Assembly (NCBI RefSeq): GCF_000821065.1
Contig: NZ_CDGG01000001.1
Location: 4,216,001-4,280,000, forward strand
Source of the DNA: Oceanobacillus oncorhynchi
GTDB lineage: Bacteria > Bacillota > Bacilli > Bacillales > Amphibacillaceae
Length of the DNA stretch: 64,000 bases
Direction of reading: 5' to 3'
The notes below the pieces were generated by a model. It saw only the letters and a program-made list of their open reading frames with translations, searched no databases and was not told the origin of the DNA. A program made the position numbers and the translations under genes. Positions 28,423-36,509 of this stretch are shown piece by piece (position 1 is the first letter of the stretch; each line of letters begins with the position of its first letter).

Positions 28423-28624
28423 CTGCCTTTAACGGGAGTGCGGGAAACCCAATCTGGTGATAAAAGGCTGTTACCTTTTCAATAATTTCTTCTTCGCTTT
28501 CTTTGACAAACACCTTTTTTCCGTTTAATAGAGAAATGCTTGTATCGGCATATGCCTGTACCTGCTCAATCATGATAGCATTCAGAACAAAAGGTTCATT
28601 ATTTAATCGGGTTAATCGAATCAT
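28406..28624 (-). CDS. swrD: Flagellar protein SwrD (FlbD family, YlzI)
   Basis: A 72-residue protein starting MIRLTRLNNEPFVLNAIMIEQV, the FlbD-family signature, with the following DTSISLLNGKKVFVKES. In B. subtilis SwrD increases flagellar torque and is needed for swarming. It lies between flgE and fliL as expected. A 13-bp intercistronic hairpin precedes it. Confidence 0.93.
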   Translation of the reverse strand: MIRLTRLNNEPFVLNAIMIEQVQAYADTSISLLNGKKVFVKESEEEIIEKVTAFYHQIGFPALPLKAGEKNE

Positions 28625-28632
28625 ACGTTATC

Positions 28633-28665
28633 GGGACTAACCTGATGTCCATTCAGGTCAGTCCC
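28633..28665 (-). repeat. Intercistronic hairpin between flgE and swrD
   Basis: GGGACTGACCTGA pairs with TCAGGTTAGTCCC over seven bases: 13 pairs with one G-U in the minus-strand RNA. It is not followed by a T-run, so mRNA stabilisation or processing at the flgE 3' end is more likely than termination. Confidence 0.6.
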
Positions 28666-28678
28666 CTTCCCCCTTTGC

Positions 28679-29476
28679 TTATCGTTTTAGATTAACAAGC
28701 TCTTGTAAAATTTCATCAGACGTTGTAATTATTCTCGTGTTTGCCTGGAATGAACGCTGTGCTGTAATCATTTCTGTGAACTCTTCGGATAAGTCAACGT
28801 TGGACATTTCCAATGCACCGCTGATTATTTCACCAGTTCCATTTGCTCCCGGACCTTCTAGACCTGTACCAACTAGTCCAGCATTATTTGTAGCGGCGTA
28901 CAAGCTGCCACCAACTTTTTCCAATCCAGCTGGGTTGGAAAACTTCGCTAATGCGATTCGTCCTACTTCTTCTGTATTCTCATTAGCATCCGTATAGGTG
29001 ACCGTTCCATCCGGCTGCACACTGAAACTCTCGGCATTTTCCGGAATGGTAAGATTTCCTCCTCCTTCAGCCTGTAAATAATATCCGTTTGCATTAACGA
29101 TATTCCCGCCAGCGTCTAAGTAAAAGTTGCCTGCGCGGGTATAGTAATTTGTATCACCCTCCTGTACGACAAACATCCCATCTCCTTGGATCGCAAAATC
29201 TAATGGATTATTCGTTGTTTGTCTGGAACCTGGAGTATGTGTATTTGAAATGGCACCTTCCTGTGAACCAAGACCAACTTGAGATGCATTAATCCCGCCA
29301 CGTCCATTTCCCGGTCCTTGTGCTGCTGAGGTTGTCTGACTCAGCATATCCTGAAAATTAATATTCGATTTCTTATAGCCTGATGTATTCACGTTTGCAA
29401 TATTATTACCGATAACATCTAATTTTGTTTGTGAATTTTTCATTCCTGAAATACCTGCGTACATTGAACGTAACAT
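28679..29476 (-). CDS. flgE: Flagellar hook protein FlgE (short Bacillus form)
   Basis: A 265-residue axial protein. The N-terminal rod/hook motif MLRSMYAGISGMKNSQTKLDVIGNNIANVNTSGYK, a glycine- and asparagine-rich middle (FVVQEGDTNYYTRAGNFYLDAGGNIVNANGY) and the C-terminal heptad region SNVDLSEEFTEMITAQRSFQANTRIITTSDEILQELVNLKR are present. In Bacillus this short FlgG-like protein is the hook subunit (FlgE). Length equals the B. subtilis protein. The context, after flgD, supports hook rather than distal rod. Confidence 0.93.
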   Translation of the reverse strand: MLRSMYAGISGMKNSQTKLDVIGNNIANVNTSGYKKSNINFQDMLSQTTSAAQGPGNGRGGINASQVGLGSQEGAISNTHTPGSRQTTNNPLDFAIQGDGMFVVQEGDTNYYTRAGNFYLDAGGNIVNANGYYLQAEGGGNLTIPENAESFSVQPDGTVTYTDANENTEEVGRIALAKFSNPAGLEKVGGSLYAATNNAGLVGTGLEGPGANGTGEIISGALEMSNVDLSEEFTEMITAQRSFQANTRIITTSDEILQELVNLKR

Positions 29477-29557
29477 GATTATTTCCCCTTTTTATTTTCA
29501 TTTGACCGCTTCTGTCATTCCGCGGCAATAGGCTTCCCATAAAGGGTCCGGCCTTTT

Positions 29558-29923
29558 TTACAATAAAATTGTTCCATCAATATTGGTAAATACTTTTTTA
29601 TCTGCTTCTGATTGGTTTAGCGCTGTAATCACTGTATTATTTTTGACACTGACTACCATTGCATTGCCATCAATTACGACCAATGCATCTTTTACACCTT
29701 TTTGTTTTGCTTCTTTTACTTTCTCTTGAATAGACTGCCATTCTTGATTGCTAAGCTGGATATTCCGCTCTTGCATCCGTTCTGCGGCATGCTTACTGAT
29801 TGTCAGCTCTTGCTGGTTTTGAAGAATATCTCTAAAGGAAATTGCTCCTTTTTTCGGTGCCGCTTTTTGTATATGCTGTTCCTGTGATATAGGTGGTACG
29901 ATTGGTTGGATTGGGCGAACCAT
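29558..29923 (-). CDS. Flagellar operon protein, TIGR02530-like
   Basis: A 121-residue cytoplasmic protein between flgD and flgE. It has a proline-rich start (VRPIQPIVPPISQ) and the conserved block LTISKHAAERMQERNIQLSNQEWQSIQEKVKEA followed by DALVVIDGNAMVVSVKNNTVITAL. The block matches my memory of the TIGR02530 flagellar operon protein family found at this position in several Firmicutes; it is not in the B. subtilis operon. The ATG overlaps the flgD stop by one base. Function unknown; a role in hook assembly is inferred only from position. Confidence 0.8.
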   Translation of the reverse strand: MVRPIQPIVPPISQEQHIQKAAPKKGAISFRDILQNQQELTISKHAAERMQERNIQLSNQEWQSIQEKVKEAKQKGVKDALVVIDGNAMVVSVKNNTVITALNQSEADKKVFTNIDGTILL

Positions 29924-30435
29924 TATTCTTCTCCCTCCTCATTTTCCGAAGGGTCTGTCACCTCATTTTCTGATTCATTATCAGTTTCTTCTCCGGATGC
30001 TCCTACTTCAATAACGGTATCAGCATAGATTTTTTCGCCATTTTCTAAATGAAAAACAGCCCATCCATCCTGTTGAGATACAGAAATAATTTTGCCTGAT
30101 TCCACACCTGTTTCTCTTCCGGTCTCTTTATCAAAGGTTCTATAATTTACCGTTTCTCCAATCATATGGCTATATTGAATAGCCGGAGATACGAGCTGAT
30201 TATTTACTAAGAGTTCCATCGAATTAGACATATTCGTCATTTGCTCCAGGGAAGAAAATGATGCCATTTGCGCTATAAATTCTGATTCATCCATCGTATT
30301 CATCGGATTCTGGTTTTGCATTTGGGCAATCAATAATTTTAAGAATTCGTCTTTTCCCAGTTCAGAAGACGGCTCTCTTGTTTTTGGCTGATTACTTAAG
30401 TATAAAGATGGATCTATAGAAGTGATCGTTGTCAC
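29923..30435 (-). CDS. flgD: Flagellar hook capping protein FlgD
   Basis: A 170-residue hook cap. The family core is GKDEFLKLLIAQMQNQNPMNTMDESEFIAQMASFSSLEQMTNM (about 27-70), followed by a short outer domain (QYSHMIGETVNYRT, GKIISVSQQDGWAVFHLENGE) and an acidic tail of about 25 residues (ETDNESENE). FlgD sits at the tip of the growing hook and is needed for FlgE polymerisation. It follows fliK by 45 bp. Confidence 0.94.
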   Translation of the reverse strand: MTTITSIDPSLYLSNQPKTREPSSELGKDEFLKLLIAQMQNQNPMNTMDESEFIAQMASFSSLEQMTNMSNSMELLVNNQLVSPAIQYSHMIGETVNYRTFDKETGRETGVESGKIISVSQQDGWAVFHLENGEKIYADTVIEVGASGEETDNESENEVTDPSENEEGEE

Positions 30436-30480
30436 CGCCTTTCAAATTCCGGCTACGTTTTTGTGCAGCTGTGGTTATTA

Positions 30481-32304
30481 TTAAACTTGCTCCTCTATAT
30501 TTTGCGATAGCAGTTTCTCCATAAATGATTCAAAGGATTCTGTTTCAGAAGACGAATCCTGTTCATTGGAGTCAGAAGCTGTTTCCTGGTGCTCTGAATG
30601 CTGCTCACTTTGATTTTCTTTCGCATTTTTCGATGCATCTGTCTGCGAAGCATTCACATTATCCTGCCTCTCAACCGATACCTGATGCGGTGAAAACACA
30701 TTTCTCAGCTGGTGCAGATTCGATTCCAATACTTCCTTCACCGCTTTAGAAGAAACAAGCATCTGTACTGTCAACTCTCCATTTGTCTGTATAAAACGTA
30801 TCGTCATATCACCTAGGTTCTCCGGTCTCAATTGGATGGAGATGGGATTTTGTCCCCGCGCAAAATTTTGCAGGCGCTGACTTTGTACAATTGTTTCAAT
30901 TTTCTCGATCAGCTCTTTACCTGATAAGCCTTTTGATGAATCTGTCTGCCCCATCTGAACAATAAATTGTTCTATCTTGGAGATAGGAAGACTATCCTGC
31001 TTAAAAACAGCCGGCGATGCATCTTGGAATGACGTTTGCAGCCAGGCTGCCATTTTCGGCTCGATCCGAGGAACAACTTCAGCTTCCGCTTTTACTGGCT
31101 GGTGGTAACCTGTTTCATTAGCTGTCTGCCTGACTAATTGGACATCGTTATTCTGCTTGATAACTCCAGGAGATACTTCTTTAAAAATGGATTGCAGCCA
31201 CCCTGCAATTCTAGCCTCCACACGCTGTAATCCTTCTGCATCTAGTCCGGTTTTATCGGTCTGTTCGACCACCGCAGAATTTGCTTTACGGTTGTTTAGC
31301 ATTTGTTCTTCTGGCAAGTTGGCGGCCAGCAATTGATGTGCAATTTGATTTACTATCTGACTAGAAACGGAGGAATCTGCTATTTGGAGCTGCTGGCTTA
31401 TACCTTGGATGAATTGTTGTATTCTGGCTTGCTGCTCTGCTTGTTCAGCCTCAACCCAACTGCCTTTCATCTGCTCTTCAGTCATTAAACCGGCTTCAAT
31501 CAATAAATCATCTATCTTTTTTTCTATTTGCTCCGCTGTTGCCCCATCGGCTCTCAGCATAAATTCATTAAAATCTTGCAAAGCCTTGATTACTTCCACA
31601 TTTTCAAAGTCGTCAGCATCATTTATTTCTTCTTCCCGCAAGCCAGCTTCAAGCATTTGATACGCCATTTGATGTACAGTCTGTTCAAAAATGGAGGAAT
31701 CAGCATGTTGCATTTGCTGGTAAATACCGTCCAGCACTTCCTGTTTATCTATCTCAGGATTTTCTTTAAAAAACTGCTCCCAATCCTGCAGCAATTGCGC
31801 TAATAAGCTGGATGTATCATGTATATCTGCAGTTTGTTCTATTCCTTGCAGCTGCTTGGTTATTTCGTTATAAATGTCTATCGCAGGCTGTAAATCTGCC
31901 ATTGAGGATATTTCTGGGTGCTCCGCAAGCGCTGAAGATAGATATTGGCTAAGCAGATTCTCTATCTGTAATCTTTGCTGATCACCATTTTTTTCTAAAG
32001 AACTCTCTTGCTGAGTTACTGCATTTTCCATTAACAAAGCAACGATTTCTTCCTGCAAAACATCATTATCTTTCAAAATAGCAAGTACTTCATCAGGAAG
32101 TGATTCTCCTACCTGTTCAAACACATCTGCTAACTGCTGCTTCTGATTTTGCTGAAGCGGGGTTTTTATATCCCCCCTGGCAGGTAGTGACCCTGATTGC
32201 TGTAATAATAAATCACCAAAACGGGAGCCTTGCTGTGTTCTTGACTTGATACTCGCCTGATTGGAAAACATAAGATCAGCTATATTCAGCCTCATCGCAT
32301 TCAC
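30481..32304 (-). CDS. fliK: Flagellar hook-length control protein FliK
   Basis: A 607-residue protein. AAAGGAGG is followed after seven bases by GTG at 32302-32304; an ATG six codons earlier overlaps this ribosome binding site. The C-terminal FliK domain (about 470-550) includes FARGQNPISIQLRPENLGDMTIRFIQTNGELTVQMLVSS. A charged serine-rich tail follows. The long glutamine-rich N-terminal ruler contains internal repeats: GIYQQMQHADSS/GISQQLQIADSS (about 193 and 301) and RVEARIAGWLQSIF/RIEPKMAAWLQTSF (about 361 and 412). FliK terminates hook growth by acting on FlhB. Confidence 0.94.
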   Translation of the reverse strand: MNAMRLNIADLMFSNQASIKSRTQQGSRFGDLLLQQSGSLPARGDIKTPLQQNQKQQLADVFEQVGESLPDEVLAILKDNDVLQEEIVALLMENAVTQQESSLEKNGDQQRLQIENLLSQYLSSALAEHPEISSMADLQPAIDIYNEITKQLQGIEQTADIHDTSSLLAQLLQDWEQFFKENPEIDKQEVLDGIYQQMQHADSSIFEQTVHQMAYQMLEAGLREEEINDADDFENVEVIKALQDFNEFMLRADGATAEQIEKKIDDLLIEAGLMTEEQMKGSWVEAEQAEQQARIQQFIQGISQQLQIADSSVSSQIVNQIAHQLLAANLPEEQMLNNRKANSAVVEQTDKTGLDAEGLQRVEARIAGWLQSIFKEVSPGVIKQNNDVQLVRQTANETGYHQPVKAEAEVVPRIEPKMAAWLQTSFQDASPAVFKQDSLPISKIEQFIVQMGQTDSSKGLSGKELIEKIETIVQSQRLQNFARGQNPISIQLRPENLGDMTIRFIQTNGELTVQMLVSSKAVKEVLESNLHQLRNVFSPHQVSVERQDNVNASQTDASKNAKENQSEQHSEHQETASDSNEQDSSSETESFESFMEKLLSQNIEEQV

Positions 32305-32335
32305 TTTTTCACCTCCTTTCAAGTTTCTTATATTG

Positions 32336-32983
32336 TTACTCCATTAACATTTGCGTATAGGTCGTCGCCGCTTCCACATTCATTTGCTGTAATATATCAC
32401 CGCGGTCCCCAGTAGACATTTCTTCTAAAATAGTTACGGCTAAATCAGCTTCCAGGTTTTCTAGAATAGCAGCTGCTTCCTTACTCTTCATACCTTCCAA
32501 TGTTCTTGTCATCGAACTTTTTTCTGAAACGGCACCAGCCTCAGCTTGCGCCTGCTCCCCGCCTTGCTGCTCATCGCTTTGTTCTGTATCCTCGTTATTT
32601 TCGTTTTCTTCCTGTTCTTCTTCCAAACTGCTAATCTCGCTTTCTAAATCAGCAATTGTTTCTTCAAGCTCTTGGATTTGTTCATCTTTATTATTGATGA
32701 TTTCATTTCTGCTTTCCAATTGATTTTGCAATGCCTGTAAATCATTCAATTCACTTATTTCTTCATTTGATTCGTCTGTGAACATTTCTCCGACAACCGG
32801 AATGGATTGACCTCGTTCCTTCAGCCAATCTAATGTATTAAATCCGGCAATATGTAAAACAAAGACGACAATAACAGCCAGGATAAAAAGTGGCATAGCT
32901 ATTAAAAACAGCTTCATAAAGATACCTGGAGACTTCTTAACTTCCGGTTCCGTTTCACTTTGTTTTTTATTTTTATTTTTCAT
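32336..32983 (-). CDS. ylxF: MotE family flagellar protein (YlxF)
   Basis: A 215-residue protein with one membrane helix (about 22-45, FMKLFLIAMPLFILAVIVVFVLHIAG), a long coiled coil with EEEQEENEN-type runs (about 80-130), and a C-terminal MgtE-N-like repeat domain (MTRTLEGMKSKEAAAILENLEADLAVTILEEM). This is the YlxF/MotE family encoded between fliJ and fliK; relatives act as a chaperone or partner of MotC in other bacteria. A GTG three codons upstream is part of the ribosome binding site AAAGGTG, so ATG at 32981-32983 is used. Confidence 0.88.
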   Translation of the reverse strand: MKNKNKKQSETEPEVKKSPGIFMKLFLIAMPLFILAVIVVFVLHIAGFNTLDWLKERGQSIPVVGEMFTDESNEEISELNDLQALQNQLESRNEIINNKDEQIQELEETIADLESEISSLEEEQEENENNEDTEQSDEQQGGEQAQAEAGAVSEKSSMTRTLEGMKSKEAAAILENLEADLAVTILEEMSTGDRGDILQQMNVEAATTYTQMLME

Positions 32984-32988
32984 TATTT

Positions 32989-33435
32989 TCACCTTTGATT
33001 TTGTCTCAGATATTGTTGCATGGACATTTCATCCATAAACGCAGCTTCCTGCTTTTTTAATACGGCTTTAGCTTCCTCTTTTTTTAAATCAATCATCTTA
33101 TCGTATTTTTTATACTCAATATAAGCTTCCGATAATTTCGTTTGCTTGGAATTCATGTCATTTCTTGCTCTCTGTACTAGCAGCTGCACCGTTTGAATTT
33201 GATTGGTCAATTTTTCTATATAAGCAGACTGTTCTTTTATTTTTTCAATAGATGTAGATGCTTGAATCGCATTTTCAAAGGTACTTTCTGCCATTTCTTT
33301 TTTCTTCAATAAGCTGTATAATTCTCTGGCAATTTTCTCAAATGTTTCTTGGGATTCCGCATAAGCCCGCTGAGCTACTTGCTTCTCATTATCATGCAAA
33401 TCCCGTATTTTAGCTAAACTGGATATCTTAGCCAT
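32989..33435 (-). CDS. fliJ: Flagellar export protein FliJ
   Basis: A 148-residue, almost wholly alpha-helical protein with heptad patterns (ARELYSLLKKKEMAESTFENA, IEKLTNQIQTVQLLVQRARNDMNSKQTKLSEAY), typical of FliJ, the stalk subunit that couples the FliI hexamer to FlhA. It follows fliI by 14 bp and ends just before ylxF. Low sequence conservation is normal; context is decisive. Confidence 0.92.
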   Translation of the reverse strand: MAKISSLAKIRDLHDNEKQVAQRAYAESQETFEKIARELYSLLKKKEMAESTFENAIQASTSIEKIKEQSAYIEKLTNQIQTVQLLVQRARNDMNSKQTKLSEAYIEYKKYDKMIDLKKEEAKAVLKKQEAAFMDEMSMQQYLRQNQR

Positions 33436-33449
33436 TTAAAACAACTCCT

Positions 33450-34760
33450 TTATTGAACCAGGTTTTTCATCATCTGTACGGTTTCTTCAAAACTAACTTG
33501 TTCATAGACCCCTTGTTTTAAAAAAGAAACAATATTTGGATATGATGCCACAGCTAAGTCCACTTCAGGGTTTGTTCCTTTTTTATATGCGCCGATAGAG
33601 ATTAATTCGTTATTTTCTTCGTAGACAGCGAGAAGCGTCCTTAATTTTGTAGCAATTTGCTGATGCTCATCTGTTGTAATCACATTCATGACCCTACTGA
33701 TTGACTTCAACACATTGATTGCAGGATACTGGCCTCTTTCTGCGATTTTCCGATCCAGAACAATATGGCCATCCAATATTCCTCTTACTGCATCAGCAAT
33801 TGGCTCGTTCATATCATCGCCGTCAACGAGCACGGTATAAAAACCCGTAATCGAACCATTTTCAACTGTCCCAGCCCGCTCTAAAAGCTTGGGTAAGATT
33901 GAGAACACACTCGGAGTATACCCCTTTGTCGTTGGCGGCTCTCCAACAGCCAAACCAATTTCCCTTTGTGCCATTGCAACACGGGTGACAGAATCCATCA
34001 TTAAATTCACATTAAATCCCTGTTCTCTGAAGTATTCACTGATTGCCGTTGCTGTATATGCCCCGCGAATCCGCATAAGTGCAGGCTGATCAGAGGTTGC
34101 TGCAACAATAATGGATTTTTTCAGTCCTTCTTCTCCTAAATCATGCTCAATAAATTCCCGGACCTCTCTTCCTCGTTCACCGATAAGAGCAATAATGTTC
34201 ACATCCGCATTGCTATTCCTTGCAATCATTCCCAGCAATGTACTTTTTCCTACTCCGCTCCCGGCAAACAAACCGACACGCTGTCCTATTCCCATTGATA
34301 AAAAACCATCAATTGCCCGGACGCCAACCTGTAGCGGCTGCCTGATTGTCGGCCTGGAAAGAGGATTCGGCGGCTTTCTCTCCGTCTGATATCCTGTTAA
34401 GCCTTTAGGCAGTGCTTCGCCGTCTAAAAGTGGTTTTCCCAACGGATCCAGCACATGTCCTATCAAGCTCCGGCCAACTTTTACGTTTAATGGATTTCCA
34501 GTGGCTTCTACTAAACAGCCTGAACCCACTTCGTTTACTTCCCGATAAGGCATTAAAATGATTTTTTCATTTTGAAACCCTACCACTTCTGCTAAAATAG
34601 GCTCTCCCTTATCAGAGCTCGTATGAATGTAACAAACCTCGCCGATGTTTGCTGCAGGTCCTTCCGATTCAATCATCAAACCTACAACACGAATCACTTT
34701 CCCATACCGTTTATATGGAATGGTCTTCTCTATGACTGAAATCAAGGCCTCTTTATTCAT
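33450..34760 (-). CDS. fliI: Flagellar export ATPase FliI
   Basis: A 436-residue F1-beta-like ATPase. Walker A GSGVGKST (167-174), followed by IALIGERGREVREFIE, the family motif PTTKGYTPSVFSILPKLLERAG, and the DGHIVLDRKIAERGQYPAIN block. It energises flagellar type III export with FliH and FliJ. It overlaps fliH by four bases. All catalytic motifs are intact. Confidence 0.98.
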   Translation of the reverse strand: MNKEALISVIEKTIPYKRYGKVIRVVGLMIESEGPAANIGEVCYIHTSSDKGEPILAEVVGFQNEKIILMPYREVNEVGSGCLVEATGNPLNVKVGRSLIGHVLDPLGKPLLDGEALPKGLTGYQTERKPPNPLSRPTIRQPLQVGVRAIDGFLSMGIGQRVGLFAGSGVGKSTLLGMIARNSNADVNIIALIGERGREVREFIEHDLGEEGLKKSIIVAATSDQPALMRIRGAYTATAISEYFREQGFNVNLMMDSVTRVAMAQREIGLAVGEPPTTKGYTPSVFSILPKLLERAGTVENGSITGFYTVLVDGDDMNEPIADAVRGILDGHIVLDRKIAERGQYPAINVLKSISRVMNVITTDEHQQIATKLRTLLAVYEENNELISIGAYKKGTNPEVDLAVASYPNIVSFLKQGVYEQVSFEETVQMMKNLVQ

Positions 34761-35494
34761 TCGGCATCCTCCATGACATAATCCATTAATGCTTCCCGGA
34801 TTTTTTCAAGCTGTGTATTCACACTTGTTTCTATCTGACCGTGCGGGTATTGGATAATACAGTCTGTCGGCTGAATGTTCATATCAGCGTGGATAGAAAG
34901 TTTCGTTTCATCCCCGATTATGCGCTGCAGTTCTTCCTGATAGGAATGAACCTCCTCATAATAATCCGGGTGGATAACAATGCTAATAATTGGCTGAGAT
35001 TTCACTTCATCAAGTGCATCCTTTATTAATGTTCTAATATAATCCGGCTGCTCCTTCAGCTCATTATGTAAAACTTTATTCGCTGTCGCCATGGCTATTT
35101 CTACAATACTTTCTGATTGCTTTTCCAATGTTTGATGATAGTCCTCTTTCGCTATATCAACGATATGATTTGCCTCCTGCAGTTTGTATTCAAACTGTGT
35201 ATAAGCTTCTTGTTTTCCATCCTCATAACCCTTGTGGAATCCTTGTTTCCGGGCAAGCTCTATTAGCTCTTGCTTTTCTGTTTCCCATTTTTTCCGTGCT
35301 TCCTCTATCTGGTTATCCGCTTCTTCTACCCGCTTTTTCTGCTTTTCTTCAATGGAAGCTAATTCCTGTTTTTGGCAGGAAATCGCCTCCGTTAATTGCT
35401 GGTGTACTTCTTTTGCGTCATCTTGAGGAGCATTGGCTCGTGTAACAATAGACTCAATTGGTTTAATCGATATTTGTTTTTTTACATCAGACAA
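34757..35494 (-). CDS. fliH: Flagellar assembly protein FliH
   Basis: A 245-residue FliI regulator. The glutamate/lysine-rich coiled coil (about 40-100) is followed by GFHKGYEDGKQEAY and a C-terminal domain (VIHPDYYEEVHSYQEELQRIIG, DCIIQYPHGQIETSVNTQLEKIREAL). The frame is open upstream, but GGAGGAG precedes a TTG at 35492-35494 by nine bases, giving an eight-base overlap with fliG; I use that TTG. The longer frame would begin inside fliG without a ribosome binding site. Confidence 0.88.
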   Translation of the reverse strand: MSDVKKQISIKPIESIVTRANAPQDDAKEVHQQLTEAISCQKQELASIEEKQKKRVEEADNQIEEARKKWETEKQELIELARKQGFHKGYEDGKQEAYTQFEYKLQEANHIVDIAKEDYHQTLEKQSESIVEIAMATANKVLHNELKEQPDYIRTLIKDALDEVKSQPIISIVIHPDYYEEVHSYQEELQRIIGDETKLSIHADMNIQPTDCIIQYPHGQIETSVNTQLEKIREALMDYVMEDAE

Positions 35495-36497
35495 TAATAT
35501 CGTCTCCTCCGCCTCGTGCCACAACAATTTCTCCTTTTTCTTCCAGCCCGCGTATCACATTGACAATTCTTGTTTGTGCCTCTTCCACATCTTTTAGACG
35601 CACCGGCCCCATAAATTCCATTTCCTCTTTAAAGGTGGTCACCATCCGTTCAGACATATTTTGGAACACAATGTCCTTCACTTCATTGCTTGCTACTTTG
35701 AGAGATAATCGCAGGTCATCATTGTCAACTTCTCTGATAACACGCTGAATCGCCCGGTTATCCAATGTAACAATATCTTCAAATACAAACATTCTTTTCT
35801 TGATCTCTTCCGCCAAATCCGGGTCCTGTGACTCCAGAGCTTCTAATATCGTTCTTTCTGTAGAACGATCGACTCCATTCAGTACTTCTACCACCGTTTG
35901 GATACCGCCCGTCTGTGTATAATCTTCTGTCATGGATGAAGATATATTTTTCTCCAGCACCTGCTCTATTTGACTGATAATCTCTGGAGAGGTGGAGTCC
36001 ATCGTAGCAATTCTGCTGGCCACCTCCGCCTGTACATTTTTGGGCAGTGCAGAAAGGATTTGACCGCTCTGTTCCGCATCCAGATAAGAGAGGATCAGTG
36101 CAATAGTTTGCGGATGCTCTCCCTGAATATAATTCAAAACCTGCTGCGGGTCTGCTTTTCTCGCAAAATCAAACGGTCTCACCTGCAAGGAAGAAGTCAG
36201 GCGATTAATAATACTGGATGCCTCCTGCTTCCCGAATGCTTTTTCCAACACCGTTTTAGCATATCCAATCCCTCCCTGAGAGATATAGTCTTGTGCCACA
36301 GCAATTTGATGGAACTGATTTAATATATCTTCTTTTAAATTAGAATCTACCTTTTTAACAGAGGAAATATCTAAGCTCAGCTTTTCAATTTCTTCCTCTG
36401 ATAGATACTTATACACTTGTGCTGATACATCCGGACCTAATGAGATTAAAAGAATGGCTGCTTTTTGTCTGCCTGTCAGTGTATTTTTTCTTGCCAT
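35487..36497 (-). CDS. fliG: Flagellar motor switch protein FliG
   Basis: A 336-residue rotor protein. N-terminal LTGRQKAAILLISLGPDVSAQVYKYL, the middle domain with LNYIQGEHPQTIALILSYL (EHPQ motif), and the C-terminal torque domain containing FVFEDIVTLDNRAIQRVIREVDNDDLRLSLKVAS with the charged residues that meet MotA. It links the FliF ring to FliM/FliY. Length matches the family. Confidence 0.98.
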   Translation of the reverse strand: MARKNTLTGRQKAAILLISLGPDVSAQVYKYLSEEEIEKLSLDISSVKKVDSNLKEDILNQFHQIAVAQDYISQGGIGYAKTVLEKAFGKQEASSIINRLTSSLQVRPFDFARKADPQQVLNYIQGEHPQTIALILSYLDAEQSGQILSALPKNVQAEVASRIATMDSTSPEIISQIEQVLEKNISSSMTEDYTQTGGIQTVVEVLNGVDRSTERTILEALESQDPDLAEEIKKRMFVFEDIVTLDNRAIQRVIREVDNDDLRLSLKVASNEVKDIVFQNMSERMVTTFKEEMEFMGPVRLKDVEEAQTRIVNVIRGLEEKGEIVVARGGGDDIIV

Positions 36498-36509
36498 AAA
36501 TAAAACCTC

